A stretch of DNA of 64,000 nt. It comes from JAGVSR01 sp963778225 (GTDB lineage: Bacteria; Pseudomonadota; Alphaproteobacteria; Rhizobiales; Hyphomicrobiaceae). Numbering within the stretch: the first letter of the stretch is position 1; each line of letters starts with the position of its first letter. Of the stretch, positions 1 through 8,684 are shown in pieces. The stretch is taken from positions 310,001 through 374,000 of the forward strand of contig CAVZTR010000012.1 in assembly GCA_963778225.1 (NCBI GenBank), given 5' to 3'. The translations under genes and the position numbers were made by a program. A model generated the notes under the pieces. That model made no database searches. It was not told the origin of the DNA and saw nothing but the letters and a program-made list of their open reading frames with translations.

Positions 1-630
1 CACCAGAGGACCATGCCCCGGCGGCAGGAACGTGTCGACGCGCGAGCCGAAGCGAATGAGCCCGAAGCGTTGGCCGACGCCGACGGTATCGCCCTCCTGC
101 GAGAAGGTCACGATGCGGCGGGCGACGAGGCCGGCGATCTGCACGACGCCGATTTCCTGCGCGGCCGGAGTTTCAATGACGATGGCGCGGCGCTCGTTGT
201 CTTCGCTCGCCTTATCAAGGGCGGCGTTGAGGAAGGCGCCTGGAATGTAGATCGAGCGCTTGATCCGTCCGGCGACGGGGGCGCGATTGATGTGGACGTC
301 GAACACCGAAAGAAAGACGGAGATGCGGACGCGTTCCTCGTCGCCCAGGCCCAGTTCCGTTGGCGGACGCACTTTTTCGATCAACGAGACGCGGCCGTCG
401 GCCGGCGAGATGACGAGACCTTCGCGCAGCGGCGTCACGCGGTCGGGATCGCGGAAGAAGTAGCAAATCCAAGCGGTGATGCCGGCTGCGATCCATCCGA
501 TGGGATCCCAGATGAAAAAGCCCAAGAGCGTCACGAGGAGGCCGATGGCGATAAACTTGTGCCCGTCCTGGTGGATCGGCACGAAAATGTCGAGAATGGT
601 ATCGAGCAGACTGTGATTGCGGTCGGACAA
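1..630 (-). CDS. psd: Phosphatidylserine decarboxylase proenzyme, 3' end outside window
   Basis: Decarboxylates phosphatidylserine to phosphatidylethanolamine at the inner membrane. I read 210 codons from a TTG start at 630, preceded by a GGGGAG ribosome site, and the frame is still open at base 1. Visible are a hydrophobic membrane segment at about residues 27-55, the conserved stretches YFFRDPDRVTP, VISPADGR and HINRAP, and RFGSRVD, whose Gly195-Ser196 bond is the expected self-cleavage site that generates the pyruvoyl group. The sequence fits the short Rhizobium-type Psd; about 20 C-terminal residues should lie outside the window. It sits downstream of the Do protease on the same strand, separated by two hairpin repeats, so it may have its own promoter. 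Recognition is firm; the TTG start is inferred. Confidence 0.93.
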   Translation of the reverse strand, partial: MSDRNHSLLDTILDIFVPIHQDGHKFIAIGLLVTLLGFFIWDPIGWIAAGITAWICYFFRDPDRVTPLREGLVISPADGRVSLIEKVRPPTELGLGDEERVRISVFLSVFDVHINRAPVAGRIKRSIYIPGAFLNAALDKASEDNERRAIVIETPAAQEIGVVQIAGLVARRIVTFSQEGDTVGVGQRFGLIRFGSRVDTFLPPGHGPLV

Positions 631-715
631 GGGCTCGTTGCTCCCCGGGCTTTTTCTACAATGTCTGGCTGTTTAGACCCTGGTGGCGCGGGTGCATAGG
701 TGAGTCTTTCGATTA

Positions 716-810
716 TGCCCGGCGACTCCCCTTTGGGGAGCCGGCCGCCGGGCACGGAATGGCCTCGATTGTGCCCGGCGACTCCCCTGTAGGGAGCCGG
801 CCGCTGGGCG
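716..810. repeat. Two tandem copies of a 39-bp hairpin repeat
   Basis: Copies at 716-754 and 772-810 share the core CCCGGCGACTCCCCT followed by GGGAGCCGGCCG and differ at only a few bases, with a 56-bp period. Each copy folds on itself (CTCCCC against GGGGAG, flanked by CCCGGCG against CGCCGGG). They fill the gap between the stop of the Do protease and psd, so they may act as an attenuator, transcript stabiliser or REP-like element. Neither hairpin is followed by a clear T-run on either strand. Confidence 0.75.
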
Positions 811-815
811 AGGGA

Positions 816-2288
816 TTAGAGCGGCAGGGCCACGAAGCGCGTGTCACCTTTGGAATCTTCGACCAGCATCAGCACTTGCCGGCCATTGGCCTTTTTTACT
901 TTTTCCAAAGCGGCGTTCAAATCGTCGACCGTCGCGATCGGGTTCTGCTGCGCTTCGACGATCACGTCGCCCAGTTTCAGGTTTTTTCCGGCCGCGGGGC
1001 TGTCGGGGTCAATGCCGGTGACGAGCAGCCCTTTCACCTTCTTGTCAAAACCCAATTGCGTCCGCAGTTCATCGGTCAGCGGCGTGACGGAGAGGCCGAG
1101 CACGGTCTCAGGCTTGGCCTGTTCCTCGTCCTTTTTATCCGGTTCCTTGAGGTCCGCTTCGACATCTTCTTCTTCGAGCCTGCCGACGACCACCTGAATC
1201 GTTTTCTTATCGCCGCCGCGGAGCAGTTCCATATCGACCGACTTGCCGATCGGCGCCTGAGCCACGAGGCGCGGCAGGCCACGCATGGTGGACACGTCCT
1301 TGCCGTCGAACTTCAAGATCAGGTCACCGGGCTGCAGCCCCGCCTTGGCTGCCGGGCTTTCCGGTGTCACAGCCGATACGAGTGCGCCGGTGTTTTCCGC
1401 GACGCCCAGGCTTTCGGCGATATCTTCGGAAACAGTCTGGATTTTCACGCCCAGCCAGCCGCGGCGGACTTCGCCGAATTCTTTCAGCTGCTGCACGACG
1501 GCCTGCACGGTGTCGGAAGGCACTGCGAAGCCGATGCCGATGGACCCGCCGGTCGGGGAAATGATGGCCGTGTTCACGCCGATCACTTCGCCGTCCATGT
1601 TGAACAGCGGACCACCCGAATTGCCACGATTGATGGCGGCGTCCGTTTGAATGAAGTCGTCGTAGGGTCCAGCGTTGATGTCACGCTGCTTTGCGGAAAT
1701 GATGCCGGCTGTCACCGTGCCGCCAAGGCCGAACGGGTTGCCGATTGCCATCACCCAGTCGCCGACTTTCATGTCGCTCGACGAGCCGAATGGCACTGCC
1801 TTCAGCGGCGTCTTCGGCGTCACCTTCAACAGTGCGATGTCGGCCTTGCTGTCCTTGCCGAGAACTTTGTCGACCTTCAGCTTCGTGCCGTCGTGGAAGT
1901 TGATGATGATTTCGTCCGCACCTTCGATGACATGGTTGTTCGTGACGATGAGCCCTTCGACGCCATCGACGACGAACCCGGAACCGAGTGATGAAACCTT
2001 GCGGTCCTGAGGCCCACCTTTGCCGCCCCGCTTATTGAAGAACTCTTCGAAAAAATCTTCGAAGGGCGAGCCCTTCGGAACCTTGGGCAGCGGCACGCCC
2101 TCGGGAGACTTCGCGATCTGCGTGGTCGAGATGTTCACCACCGCGCCGGAGAGCTTCTCAGCGAGGGGGGCCACCGACTGCGGGCCATCGCGGAAGGCCG
2201 CGACGGGGAGCGATGCCAGCGCGAAGGTTCCAAGCGCCGCCAGTGGTAGCAGAGCCTTGCGCGGCACAGCCCAAATCGTCAGTCGCAT
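816..2288 (-). CDS. degP: Do-family periplasmic serine protease (HtrA/DegP/MucD type)
   Basis: Trypsin-like protease and chaperone acting on misfolded envelope proteins. The 490-residue protein has an N-terminal signal sequence (about residues 10-31, ending near PVAAFRDG), a protease domain with the catalytic triad His119 (NNHVIEG), Asp150 (DSKADIALL) and Ser224 (RGNSGGPLF), and two PDZ domains (roughly 260-350 and 390-480). Length and domain order are normal for the Do family. It is the last member of a minus-strand series hflK-hflC-DUF2065-Do, an arrangement common in alphaproteobacteria. The 222-bp gap upstream leaves room for a separate stress promoter. DegP and MucD cannot be told apart from sequence alone. 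Confidence 0.95.
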   Translation of the reverse strand: MRLTIWAVPRKALLPLAALGTFALASLPVAAFRDGPQSVAPLAEKLSGAVVNISTTQIAKSPEGVPLPKVPKGSPFEDFFEEFFNKRGGKGGPQDRKVSSLGSGFVVDGVEGLIVTNNHVIEGADEIIINFHDGTKLKVDKVLGKDSKADIALLKVTPKTPLKAVPFGSSSDMKVGDWVMAIGNPFGLGGTVTAGIISAKQRDINAGPYDDFIQTDAAINRGNSGGPLFNMDGEVIGVNTAIISPTGGSIGIGFAVPSDTVQAVVQQLKEFGEVRRGWLGVKIQTVSEDIAESLGVAENTGALVSAVTPESPAAKAGLQPGDLILKFDGKDVSTMRGLPRLVAQAPIGKSVDMELLRGGDKKTIQVVVGRLEEEDVEADLKEPDKKDEEQAKPETVLGLSVTPLTDELRTQLGFDKKVKGLLVTGIDPDSPAAGKNLKLGDVIVEAQQNPIATVDDLNAALEKVKKANGRQVLMLVEDSKGDTRFVALPL

Positions 2289-2510
2289 TCGTGTCTCCCA
2301 GTTTCCCTGTCGCCGCCGGCCGTGTGCCCGAGCCGCGTCGGCTTTGCCGGCATTGTGGACCGGCAGGCTGCCAAGTCAACGCGGCGTCTTTCCGACACGT
2401 AACCCACTTTTCTGATCGTCCCGCTGCGGCATCCGTCCGTGTACTTTGGAGTGCCGGCCGTGAGCCGGTTCAACCCGTCGAAAGTGGCAAACGCCACATC
2501 CCGCATGTGA

Positions 2511-2696
2511 TCAGCCGCGCACCAGCCACACGAGGGCGAGGCCAGCGGCCATGGCGATCCAACCGGACGTGCGCAGTGTAGCGGGAGCGGTTTCGCTTGC
2601 GATTTCGAGGAGCCGGCGCGCCATGTCTGGTGCAAACGCCCACAGCATGCCTTCCAGAACGAGAACGAGACCGAACCCGACAATGAGATCACTCAT
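2511..2696 (-). CDS. DUF2065 small membrane protein
   Basis: A 61-residue protein with two hydrophobic segments (about residues 5-22 and 42-59) separated by a short amphipathic stretch, matching the DUF2065/YjeT family. Function is unknown. It lies 67 bp downstream of hflC and upstream of the Do protease on the same strand, a conserved neighbourhood that suggests a role near the HflKC-FtsH membrane quality-control complex; that role is inferred from context only. Confidence 0.85.
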   Translation of the reverse strand: MSDLIVGFGLVLVLEGMLWAFAPDMARRLLEIASETAPATLRTSGWIAMAAGLALVWLVRG

Positions 2697-2763
2697 GGGC
2701 AGGTCCGATCCCGTTCAGCGTCTCGTCTTCGAAGCGTCTCGCGTTTCGTATCCAAAGCAAACG

Positions 2764-3639
2764 TCAGGGCTTCGGCGCGCCTGTCGGGTCGTTGAAGTAC
2801 TTGAAGAACGGACTGTCGGGTGACAGCACAAGGCGCGTATCCCCCGACTTCATGGCTGCTTCATACGCCTGCATGGAGCGATAGAAGGCGAAGAAATCTG
2901 CGTCCTGACTGTAGGCTTCGGCGAAGATGCGGTTGCGTTCCGCGTCGCCCTGGCCGCGCATTTCTTCACTCTTGCGGGTCGCGTCGGCCTTGATGATCGT
3001 CGCCTCGCGATCCGCCGTGGCGCGGATGCGGTTGGCCTCGGCTGCACCCTGCGAGCGGAATTCGGCGGCTTCCCGTTCACGCTCGGCCTTCATCTGATCG
3101 AACACCGTGCGGGCGTTCTGCTCGGGAAGGTCGGCACGCTTGATGCGCACGTCGACGACTTCGAGGCCCAGAGGTTTGGCCTGCTGGTTCACCTGCTTGG
3201 CAATGCGGCCCATCAGGTCCTCGCGCTTGTCGCGCACGATGTCTGAGAGGGTCACGCTGCCGAGCACGCCGCGCAAAGCCGACTCCAAGATCGGTCCGAG
3301 ACGCGAGCTGACAGCGCCCTCGTACCGCAGTGTCTGATAGAACTGCAGCGGATCAACGATCTTGTAACGCGCGAAGGCATCGACCACGAGACGCTTGGGA
3401 TCGAGAGTGGTGACTTCCTGCGGCGAAGCATCGAGATCGAGGATGCGTTTGTCGAAGATGTCGACCGTATCGACGACCGGGATCTTCCAGTTCAGCCCCG
3501 GCGTGCTGATCACGTTCACGGGCTTACCGAAGCGCAGCACGAGTGCCTGCTCGTTCTGGTGGACGATGAAGGCCGAGCTGTAGAGGGCGGCGACGCCGAT
3601 CAGCAGCAGCACGAAAATAGAAGCGAGGAAGGTCCGCAT
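2764..3639 (-). CDS. hflC: HflC, SPFH-domain regulator of the FtsH protease
   Basis: Inner-membrane protein that with HflK forms a periplasmic cage around FtsH and restrains proteolysis of membrane substrates. The 291 residues comprise one N-terminal membrane anchor (about 5-25), an SPFH/band-7 domain starting at HQNEQALVLRFGKP, and a long charged helical region with the REREAAEFRSQGAAEANRIR type of sequence that mediates oligomerisation. The start lies 1 bp after the hflK stop, so the two are probably co-translated. Length is normal for the family. Confidence 0.96.
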   Translation of the reverse strand: MRTFLASIFVLLLIGVAALYSSAFIVHQNEQALVLRFGKPVNVISTPGLNWKIPVVDTVDIFDKRILDLDASPQEVTTLDPKRLVVDAFARYKIVDPLQFYQTLRYEGAVSSRLGPILESALRGVLGSVTLSDIVRDKREDLMGRIAKQVNQQAKPLGLEVVDVRIKRADLPEQNARTVFDQMKAEREREAAEFRSQGAAEANRIRATADREATIIKADATRKSEEMRGQGDAERNRIFAEAYSQDADFFAFYRSMQAYEAAMKSGDTRLVLSPDSPFFKYFNDPTGAPKP

Positions 3640-3640
3640 C

Positions 3641-4783
3641 TCAGTTGCCTCCCGTCGAAGAGCCAGCAGGCGGCGTTCGCTTCTGGAGCTGATCGAGCGG
3701 CAAGTATGGAATGACGCCCTGCCCGCCCTGCTTGCTGTCGAGAATGATCTTGTCCGTGCCGCCCATCACGCGTTCCATCGTTTCGAGGAACAAACGCTGG
3801 CGGGTGACATCCGGAGCCTTCTTGTATTCCTCATAGACCTGGAGGAAGCGGGACGTCTGACCGGAGGCTTCCGCCACGGTCTGCTGCTTGTAGCCTTCGG
3901 CGGCCTGCAAAATCCGTTCGGCGTCGCCCTTGGCTTCGTTTACGACGCGGTTGGCGTAGCCGTCGGCCTGGTTTTTCAGCGTCACTTTCTCGTTTGCGGC
4001 GTCCTGGACGCTGAGGAAGGCTTCGCGAACCTCAGGCGGCGGCGTGGCATTCAAGAGCTGCACTTCACGCACCTGGATACCTGACTTGTAGCGGTCGAGA
4101 GTCGCCTGCAGCAGGGTCTGGACTTCGCTGGCGATCTGCTGGCGCTGCGCGGTGAGGATCGGCTGGATCTTCGCCTTGCCGACGAGTTCGCGCATGGCGC
4201 TCTCGGCGACTTCCTTCACGGTGTTTTCGGGGTTCTGGATATTGAACAAGTATTCGGCCGCGTCGCGGATGGTCCACTGCACGACGAAATCGATGTCGAC
4301 GATGTTCTCGTCACCCGTGAGCATGAGACTTTCTTCGCGCACATCGGAGGCCGTGGAGAGCGTGCGGCTCTCGCCTGCAGAGCGGAAACCCACCTGCGTC
4401 GAGCGCAGCAGCGTCACCTTCGGCAGTTCGACTTCTTCGATCGGATAGGGCAGCCGGAAGTGAAGGCCGGGCGGCTCCTGGCGAACGAACTCACCGAAGC
4501 GCATGACCACGCCAAGCTCATCAGGATTGACGCGAAAGAAGAATGCATTCCACGCAACAACTGCGATCGCTACGGCGCTTGCCAGAAACAGCAACGGACC
4601 GGGGATGCCACCGCCTCCGCCCATGGCCTGCTTCATCTTGTCTTGGCCGCGCTTCAGAATCTCTTCGAGGTCGGGGGGCTGTCCGCCGCCACCGCCACCG
4701 CCGCGCGGGCCTTGGCCCCACGGTCCACCGCCTCCGGAGCCGCCTTTCCAGCCGCCGCCACCACTCTGATTGCTCCAGGGCAT
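3641..4783 (-). CDS. hflK: HflK, SPFH-domain partner of HflC
   Basis: Partner of HflC in the complex that modulates FtsH. The 380 residues begin with a glycine-rich cytoplasmic tail (about 8-34, with two runs of Gly and Trp), followed by a membrane segment (about 62-83), the SPFH domain from VNPDELGVVMRFGEFV, and a long helical region ending in a flexible tail. The Gly-rich start and membrane topology are characteristic of HflK rather than HflC. It is the first gene of the hflK-hflC-DUF2065-Do set; a 252-bp gap separates it from folA upstream, the likely place for the operon promoter. Confidence 0.96.
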   Translation of the reverse strand: MPWSNQSGGGGWKGGSGGGGPWGQGPRGGGGGGGQPPDLEEILKRGQDKMKQAMGGGGGIPGPLLFLASAVAIAVVAWNAFFFRVNPDELGVVMRFGEFVRQEPPGLHFRLPYPIEEVELPKVTLLRSTQVGFRSAGESRTLSTASDVREESLMLTGDENIVDIDFVVQWTIRDAAEYLFNIQNPENTVKEVAESAMRELVGKAKIQPILTAQRQQIASEVQTLLQATLDRYKSGIQVREVQLLNATPPPEVREAFLSVQDAANEKVTLKNQADGYANRVVNEAKGDAERILQAAEGYKQQTVAEASGQTSRFLQVYEEYKKAPDVTRQRLFLETMERVMGGTDKIILDSKQGGQGVIPYLPLDQLQKRTPPAGSSTGGN

Positions 4784-5035
4784 TGCTTCTTAAGCCTCTC
4801 GATTTGTCTTCAGGATATTCGTTCGAAACTTCACGGAACTTAGTTGAACGCTGGCAGGGGGCACAGCAGATCAAGTTGCATCGACATAGGACTGTCTGAG
4901 AAAGGTCGACTGCTTATAGGCGAGGCCCCCGGCTGACGCAAACGCACTCCCGGCATGTGGGCGTTCCGGCGGGCGGATCAAGGCACTCGCAGGCCTGAAT
5001 ATTCAGGTGCCGCACCTACCGAGGGCGTGTCAGGG

Positions 5036-5551
5036 TTAAGTGGGGGTGCGTTCAAATATCCTCAAAACGGCATCGTACTCGTCTCGCGGACCGCGATTGA
5101 TCGGCTCGGACGAGACCTCATGCCATGCAGCAGGATCGAGCGCAGGGAAGTGCACGTCGCCTTCTGGTTCGCCGGCGATCTCCGTCCAATAGACGCGCTG
5201 CATGTCGGGAAGCGTGGCGGCGAAGATATCCGCGCCGCCGATCACCATGACTTCGTCGCTGCCATTCGTGCGGGCCAGGGCGCGGGCAAGCACGAGAGCC
5301 TCAGCCACATTGTTGAACACAGAGACGCCCTCGGCCTCGAAGTGAGGATTGCGCGTGACGACGATATTGTCGCGCCCGTCCAGTGGGCGGCCGATGGACT
5401 CGAACGTCTTGCGGCCCATCACGATGGGCTTGCCCATGGTGAGCCGACGGAACGTCTTCAGGTCCGAAGGCATGCGCCACGGTAGCTGGCCTTGGCGGCC
5501 AATGACGCCGTTTCGCGCGACCGCGACGATGAGGGATGTGGTGACGCTCAT
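5036..5551 (-). CDS. folA: Dihydrofolate reductase
   Basis: Reduces dihydrofolate to tetrahydrofolate with NADPH, regenerating the cofactor oxidised by thymidylate synthase. The 171-residue sequence shows the substrate loop with LPW (23-25) and Asp30 in MPSDLKTF, the NADPH-binding GRKTFESIGRPL stretch, and the second glycine motif VIGGADIF followed by VYWTEI. It starts 20 bp after the thyA stop, giving the usual thyA-folA pair. Length is in the normal bacterial range. Confidence 0.96.
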   Translation of the reverse strand: MSVTTSLIVAVARNGVIGRQGQLPWRMPSDLKTFRRLTMGKPIVMGRKTFESIGRPLDGRDNIVVTRNPHFEAEGVSVFNNVAEALVLARALARTNGSDEVMVIGGADIFAATLPDMQRVYWTEIAGEPEGDVHFPALDPAAWHEVSSEPINRGPRDEYDAVLRIFERTPT

Positions 5552-5571
5552 GCTTGATCTGTTGTCCGTTC

Positions 5572-6366
5572 CTAGACCGCGACGGGGGCGGGGATGTGGG
5601 GATGCGGGTCGTAGCCGGAGAGGGTAAAATCCTCGTAGCGGAAGGCGAAGATGTCTTTTGCCTGCGGATTGATCGTCATGACGGGCAGAGGACGCGGCGT
5701 GCGGGATAGCTGCAAATCCGCCTGTTCCAGGTGGTTCAGGTAGAGGTGCGCATCGCCGAAGGTGTGTACGAATTCACCGGGTTGCAGATCGGTGACCTGC
5801 GCCATCATCATCGTGAGCAACGCGTAGCTCGCGATGTTGAATGGCACGCCAAGAAAGATATCCGCCGAACGCTGATAGAGCTGACAAGAGAGCCGGCCGT
5901 CGGCGACGTAGAACTGGAACAGGCAGTGGCACGGCGCCAGCGCCATGGCGGGGAGATCCGCAGGGTTCCAGGCCGTGACAATCATACGGCGGCTGTCGGG
6001 ATTGGTTTTCAATGTCTCGACGACTTCGGCGATCTGGTCGATCGCGCGCCCGTCGGGGGTGGCCCAGGAGCGCCATTGCTTGCCGTACACGGGGCCGAGA
6101 TTGCCGTCGGCATCGGCCCATTCGTCCCAGATGCGCACGCCGTTGCGGGTCAGATAGCCGGTGTTGGTGTCGCCGGCTAGAAACCAGATCAGTTCGTGCA
6201 CGATCGACTTCACATGCAGCTTCTTGGTCGTCACCAGGGGGAAACCCCGCGCGAGATCGAACCGCATCTGGTGGCCGAACACGCTCAGCGTGCCGGTCCC
6301 GGTGCGGTCGGTCTTCTGGGTGCCCGTGGTGCGGACCCGGCGCAGGAGGTCGAGATATTGATCCAT
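5572..6366 (-). CDS. thyA: Thymidylate synthase
   Basis: Methylates dUMP to dTMP using methylene-tetrahydrofolate. The 264 residues match E. coli ThyA in length and include the phosphate-binding RTGTGT loop, the catalytic Cys146 in MALAPCHCLF, the QLYQRSADIFLGVPFN block and the C-terminal end PHIPAPVAV. It is followed directly by folA, which recycles the dihydrofolate it produces. The upstream gene is a CPBP-family membrane protease ending 24 bp before the start. Confidence 0.97.
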   Translation of the reverse strand: MDQYLDLLRRVRTTGTQKTDRTGTGTLSVFGHQMRFDLARGFPLVTTKKLHVKSIVHELIWFLAGDTNTGYLTRNGVRIWDEWADADGNLGPVYGKQWRSWATPDGRAIDQIAEVVETLKTNPDSRRMIVTAWNPADLPAMALAPCHCLFQFYVADGRLSCQLYQRSADIFLGVPFNIASYALLTMMMAQVTDLQPGEFVHTFGDAHLYLNHLEQADLQLSRTPRPLPVMTINPQAKDIFAFRYEDFTLSGYDPHPHIPAPVAV

Positions 6367-6390
6367 GAGGCGGTTCTAGAGCGATTCCCC

Positions 6391-7173
6391 TCAGGCCGGG
6401 ATCGGCAGCGAGGGCGGGGCGAGGCCGTAGGTGAAGGCGAGGGCGAAGACGTTGCCTATCGCATGGGTAATGATGGCTGGCTTGATGGAGCCTGTTCGCC
6501 AGACAAGCCAGGACAGGATCAGGCCGGCGAGGAAGACGCTTGCGACACCCGCCCAGGAGTAGGTGGCATGCAACGATGTCCACAGGATGTTTGCGACGAT
6601 CGCGCCGCCCCAGAAGCCGATGCGCGTGTTGGCCAGCGCTGACAGGAGGAAACCCCGGAACGTGAGTTCCTCCCACAGCGGCGCCAGGACCACGGCGATT
6701 ATGAATGTGCCTATGGCTGCCGGCGAATAGAGACCTTCGCGCAGCCATGCCGTATCAGCAAAGATATCAATGGCAAACGACTTGTAGAGGAGCAGTTCCA
6801 ACAGCCCCGTGGCCCCGATCAGGAGCACGGCGGCGGCGACGTAGAAGCCCAGCGAGAATTTCTCACCCGTCATGCGCAGCACGGTGGCGCGCTGCCCGCC
6901 TTTGCCGGCGAAGATCCACACCAGGATCAGCGACATGATCTGAATGGCCGCGGCAAAGGCCACGCCTTCGAAGGTCCCCAGTGACAGGAATGACTGTCCG
7001 CCATCGGCATGATGGGGAATAACCGTCATGGCATAGGACAGCGCTGCCACCGCCAGAAGTCCCGGACCGAGGGAGATCAGGCCCGTGGCGGCGAGTGCCC
7101 CAAGGCTCGACCATGGGGTCTGCGGCTGGTAGCGCGGCGGGCCCTCGGTCAGGACTTGCGTTCCCACCGTCAT
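6391..7173 (-). CDS. CPBP-family intramembrane glutamic endopeptidase
   Basis: Multi-pass membrane protein with the three motifs of the CPBP (Abi/Rce1-like) family: EE at 168-169 in LWEELTFRG, His202 in NILWTSLHATY, and His237 with Asn241 in ITHAIGN. I chose the ATG at 7173 because AGGAAGG lies 9 bases upstream; the frame stays open further 5' but that extension shows no family features and would run towards ssrA. The 260 residues give about six to eight hydrophobic segments. Members cleave prenylated or signal-type substrates or act in bacteriocin self-immunity; the substrate here is unknown. It leads the minus-strand thyA-folA group. Confidence 0.88.
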   Translation of the reverse strand: MTVGTQVLTEGPPRYQPQTPWSSLGALAATGLISLGPGLLAVAALSYAMTVIPHHADGGQSFLSLGTFEGVAFAAAIQIMSLILVWIFAGKGGQRATVLRMTGEKFSLGFYVAAAVLLIGATGLLELLLYKSFAIDIFADTAWLREGLYSPAAIGTFIIAVVLAPLWEELTFRGFLLSALANTRIGFWGGAIVANILWTSLHATYSWAGVASVFLAGLILSWLVWRTGSIKPAIITHAIGNVFALAFTYGLAPPSLPIPA

Positions 7174-7249
7174 GCGCGTCATCCTTCCTCTGCGGCAAAA
7201 GTGTTCATCATGCTTTGAAAAGCCCGTGCATCGCATTGCAATGCCCGCC

Positions 7250-7278
7250 TTTCCATCGTCGGTCGCACAGCCTATATA
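7250..7278 (+). promoter_or_regulatory. Candidate sigma-70-type promoter for ssrA
   Basis: A TATATA box at 7273-7278 lies 17 bp after TTTCCA at 7250-7255, which matches four of six positions of a -35 consensus. It would start transcription near 7285, at the 5' end of the predicted tmRNA precursor. This is a by-eye assignment. Confidence 0.4.
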
Positions 7279-7284
7279 CATGGG

Positions 7285-7637
7285 GCCGGATTCGTCCGGC
7301 TATGGCGATAAACGCGGTCGTAATAAGCCATTCGGACCCGGGGGCAGTACCCGGCGCCTCCACCATATTCCCGGCCGCGCCGTGCGGCGGGCTCCCGCAG
7401 GGGAGTTGCACGGCGGACCTCATATGGGGGCGAACTAGGATCGACGAGGGTGTAAAGGGCTCAGCTTTTGCTCGGCATGATACCACCGTTATCGGGTCAT
7501 TCAGAATAGTTGCCAATGACAACTATGCTGAGGCTGCAGTCGCTGCGTAATGCGGTGCCTAAAGCCTAAACACTAAAGCCCTTGCCCCTAGCCGGGTAAG
7601 GCGCGGTCCGGAGGGCACCGGGCAACAGAAGCCCTCC
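7285..7637 (+). ncRNA. ssrA: Two-piece, circularly permuted transfer-messenger RNA (tmRNA)
   Basis: tmRNA rescues stalled ribosomes and tags the nascent protein for proteolysis. Here the acceptor piece comes first: a UUCG-capped hairpin (7285-7300), a T-arm CCGGG/CCCGG (7338-7342 with 7350-7354) and the 3' strand CGCCTCC ending in ACCA at 7365. The coding piece starts at 7426 with GGGGGCG, which pairs with the acceptor strand to give seven base pairs including the G3-U70 wobble recognised by alanyl-tRNA synthetase. The reading frame 7512-7550 encodes the tag ANDNYAEAAVAA and stop TAA. The stretch 7366-7425 should be removed during processing. A stem GGAGGGC/GCCCTCC (7610-7616 with 7631-7637) marks the end. 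The outer limits are approximate; the identity is firm. Confidence 0.95.
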
Positions 7638-7712
7638 ACTTCATCACGGCCACCGGCCGGCGCGAGGGAACGTGCGCGGCGAGGCAGGCAAACGGGGACG
7701 ATACGCGGCAGC

Positions 7713-8399
7713 ATGACCACCGGCTCTTCCTCCATCGATTACGAAGCGTTGCAGAGCGAAGCCATGCGTGGCGTCGTGCGCGCGGTGCTTGCCCGAACGG
7801 CCAAATCCGGTCTTCCCGGCGATCATCATTTCTACATTTCCTTCGATACCACCGTTCCGGGCGTCAGCCTTTCGAAGCGGCTGAAGGAAAAGTACCCCAC
7901 GGAAATGACCATCGTGCTTCAGCACCGGTTCTGGGACCTCATCGTCACGGAAGAACGGTTTGAGGTGAAGCTGACATTCGACGGCATCCCGGAACGCCTC
8001 GTGGTGCCATTCGCGGCCCTGAAGGTGTTTTTCGATCCGTCCGTCCGTTACGGTCTGCAATTCGAAGACTCGGAACTGTCGATGCGCTCGCAATCGATCG
8101 CCTCGAACGCCTACGACGACGATCCCGCAACGCCCATCTCCGGTCGCTCGCCACCAAAGAAGCCGCGCGCGCCACGCAAACCAAAGTCCGAGCGGGAGCC
8201 AGCCGGAAACGCAGCGGCGGAAAACATCTCGGAAGTGCCGCGCATTCCGGCTGCGTCTGCGCCTAAGTCAAATAAGCCTGCGACCGCGCCTCACGCCGAG
8301 GTCCCGACTGCCGCTTCTGCGTCGGCTACCGATGACCCGAGTTCCGAGAGTCCCAGCGGCGCGCAGATCCTGAGCCTCGATCAGTTCCGCAAGAAGTAA
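7713..8399 (+). CDS. sspB: SspB-family ClpXP adaptor
   Basis: Adaptor that binds the tmRNA tag and hands tagged proteins to ClpXP. The 228 residues hold an SspB fold at about 9-130 (FYISFDTTVPGV, MTIVLQHRFWDL, VPFAALKVFFDPS), then a long Pro/Ala/Ser-rich linker and a C-terminal peptide ILSLDQFRKK, which resembles the ClpX-binding tail of alphaproteobacterial SspB. It lies 75 bp downstream of ssrA, so the gene for the tag and the gene for its reader are side by side on one strand. The start follows a GGGGACG stretch; the N-terminus fits the family. Confidence 0.93.
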   Translation: MTTGSSSIDYEALQSEAMRGVVRAVLARTAKSGLPGDHHFYISFDTTVPGVSLSKRLKEKYPTEMTIVLQHRFWDLIVTEERFEVKLTFDGIPERLVVPFAALKVFFDPSVRYGLQFEDSELSMRSQSIASNAYDDDPATPISGRSPPKKPRAPRKPKSEREPAGNAAAENISEVPRIPAASAPKSNKPATAPHAEVPTAASASATDDPSSESPSGAQILSLDQFRKK

Positions 8400-8417
8400 G
8401 CGCGCCGCGTAGATGCG

Positions 8418-8684
8418 TCAGCCCGTATTGCGCGGGTTCGATGTCATCGGCTTTTCGACCGACGGCATCTGCGCGTTGCTGTCTTGTTCGTAGGGGCGGA
8501 ATTCCAATTCCAGCCGCCCATTAGATAATTCCGAACATTCGACGCTGGCCACGAACGGGTCGGCTGCTTCCAAATCGGCGGCGGCACGGCAGTGCGCCGC
8601 GGTCTGCATGGGCTTGACCTGCACGGATGCGTCGCCGTTGGGCATGGCAAGCGTGATGATCATGACGATGACGGGAGTTCCCAT
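8418..8684 (-). CDS. Small conserved-looking hypothetical protein
   Basis: An 88-residue protein from an ATG at 8684 with GAAGGATC upstream. It has no clear signal peptide, though the first residues are hydrophobic (VIVMIITLAM). Two cysteines lie in HCRAA and VECSEL, with an acidic middle part and a hydrophilic tail. I do not recognise a family. It converges on sspB with an 18-bp gap. The frame also opens further upstream to 8783, but that segment is Arg-rich and has no good ribosome site. Confidence 0.6.
   Translation of the reverse strand: MGTPVIVMIITLAMPNGDASVQVKPMQTAAHCRAAADLEAADPFVASVECSELSNGRLELEFRPYEQDSNAQMPSVEKPMTSNPRNTG

Noticed and set aside
759..1991. Long open frame on the plus strand over the Do protease
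   Set aside because: It mirrors the protease codons, has no family resemblance and no ribosome site; typical of GC-rich DNA.
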